Source: Bradyrhizobium sp. CCBAU 53421
Lineage (GTDB): Bacteria > Pseudomonadota > Alphaproteobacteria > Rhizobiales > Xanthobacteraceae
Reading direction: 5' to 3'
NCBI RefSeq assembly: GCF_015291625.1
Contig: NZ_CP030047.1
Location: 9,195,050 to 9,259,049, forward strand
DNA: 64,000 bases
This document shows, one piece after another, positions 63,772 to 64,000 of this stretch. A program made the position numbers and the translations under genes. The first letter of the stretch is position 1, and every line of letters begins with the position of its first letter. The notes beneath the pieces were generated by a model. The model had not been told where the DNA came from. It did no database searches and was given only the letters and a program-made list of their open reading frames with translations.

Positions 63772-63894
63772 ATGCCTTACGGTATCATCACTGCAGTCGA
63801 ACCAGCGACAGCCCAAGCGCAGAATTCCAGTGGTGCCGTAATCAACCCCTCGGACGTTGGCTCTTACCCGCAGGCGCCGTCGAGTACGCGCTGA
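63772..63894 (+). CDS. Possible 40-aa small protein or leader peptide
   Basis: ATG at 63772 with a very strong purine run (gggagggggaggactt) upstream and TGA at 63892. The product starts MPYGIITAVEPATAQAQNSS and ends in QAPSSTR. No domain. If dnaA follows beyond the window, this could be a leader ORF; the ribosome-binding site is the main support. Confidence 0.4.
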   Translation: MPYGIITAVEPATAQAQNSSGAVINPSDVGSYPQAPSSTR

Positions 63895-64000
63895 CCTCGC
63901 GGGACGCATCTTCTCCAAACAGCTGATCTGTCGCGTGGCGCATGGCCGCCACACGGGAGAGCTTTGTCCGGAGCAGACCGCGCCCGCTAGAGGTCGCGTC
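63895..64000. other. Window end, no gene seen
   Basis: The last 106 bases contain no recognisable start of a known protein. Confidence 0.4.

Overview
The window reads as chromosomal DNA of a Bradyrhizobium-type alphaproteobacterium (Rhizobiales). The grounds are high GC with strong codon bias and long antisense shadow frames, several Bradyrhizobium-style short palindromic repeats, a 1,603-residue NAD-glutamate dehydrogenase, a MipZ-like ATPase, BioR control of biotin synthesis, an HWE histidine kinase and DUF3551 proteins. The genus call is inference from family recall, not from a search.

Layout. 1-7.6 kb: truncated SDR, HWE histidine kinase, GGDEF/EAL protein, then scattered metabolic and membrane genes. 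7.7-10.5 kb: tRNA-Arg(CCG) followed by an accessory-looking stretch (secreted lipocalin-like protein, a MipZ/ParA-like ATPase bracketed by a diverged 113-bp direct repeat, a small hypothetical). 10.6-18 kb: NAD-GDH, CBS-domain, YbaK-domain and pentapeptide-repeat genes. 18-23 kb: HAD dehalogenase / CoA transferase / thioesterase operon with a divergent LysR regulator and a convergent MFS carrier. 23-24.6 kb: a repeat-rich YXWGXW protein. 24.7-29.6 kb: bioB-bioF-bioD-bioA with divergent bioR and three TTATCTATGA-type operators. 29.7-36.6 kb: GFA enzyme, GreA-like factor, RND efflux pump pair, hydrolase. 37.4-42.6 kb: LuxR-type regulator, lysine-rich protein, GST, DUF1697, threonine ammonia-lyase and two micro-genes (49 and 51 aa). 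42.7-46.1 kb: an autoregulated-looking membrane protein/winged-helix pair followed by a cis-prenyltransferase and a cobalamin-binding radical SAM enzyme. 46.2-54.9 kb: DUF1428, DUF899, ArsR/AHSA1 pair, Bug-type binding protein, VOC, acyl-CoA ligase, P450, HD-GYP. 55-62 kb: an isoquinoline-oxidoreductase-like molybdenum hydroxylase pair, hydrolases, polysaccharide export lipoprotein, MsrA. 62.3-64 kb: rpsT with promoter and terminator, then about 1.2 kb without a recognisable large gene but with a DnaA box, clustered GANTC sites and AT-rich DNA, as expected near dnaA/oriC.

Regulatory logic visible in the DNA: BioR sites over both bio promoters; a perfect 7-5-7 palindrome in front of the LysR gene; a 6-5-6 palindrome on the -10 box of the winged-helix operon; and a 22-bp imperfect palindrome spanning the -10 box and start codon of the ArsR gene, which probably gives a leaderless mRNA. 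Three two-hairpin repeat elements (about 105 bp each) lie at gene 3' ends, and their edge tetranucleotides supply the stop codons of four neighbouring genes.

I saw no CRISPR array, intact insertion sequence or prophage. The best candidates for something undescribed are the prenyltransferase/B12-radical-SAM cluster, the MipZ-like gene between repeats, and the stop-codon-donating repeat elements.
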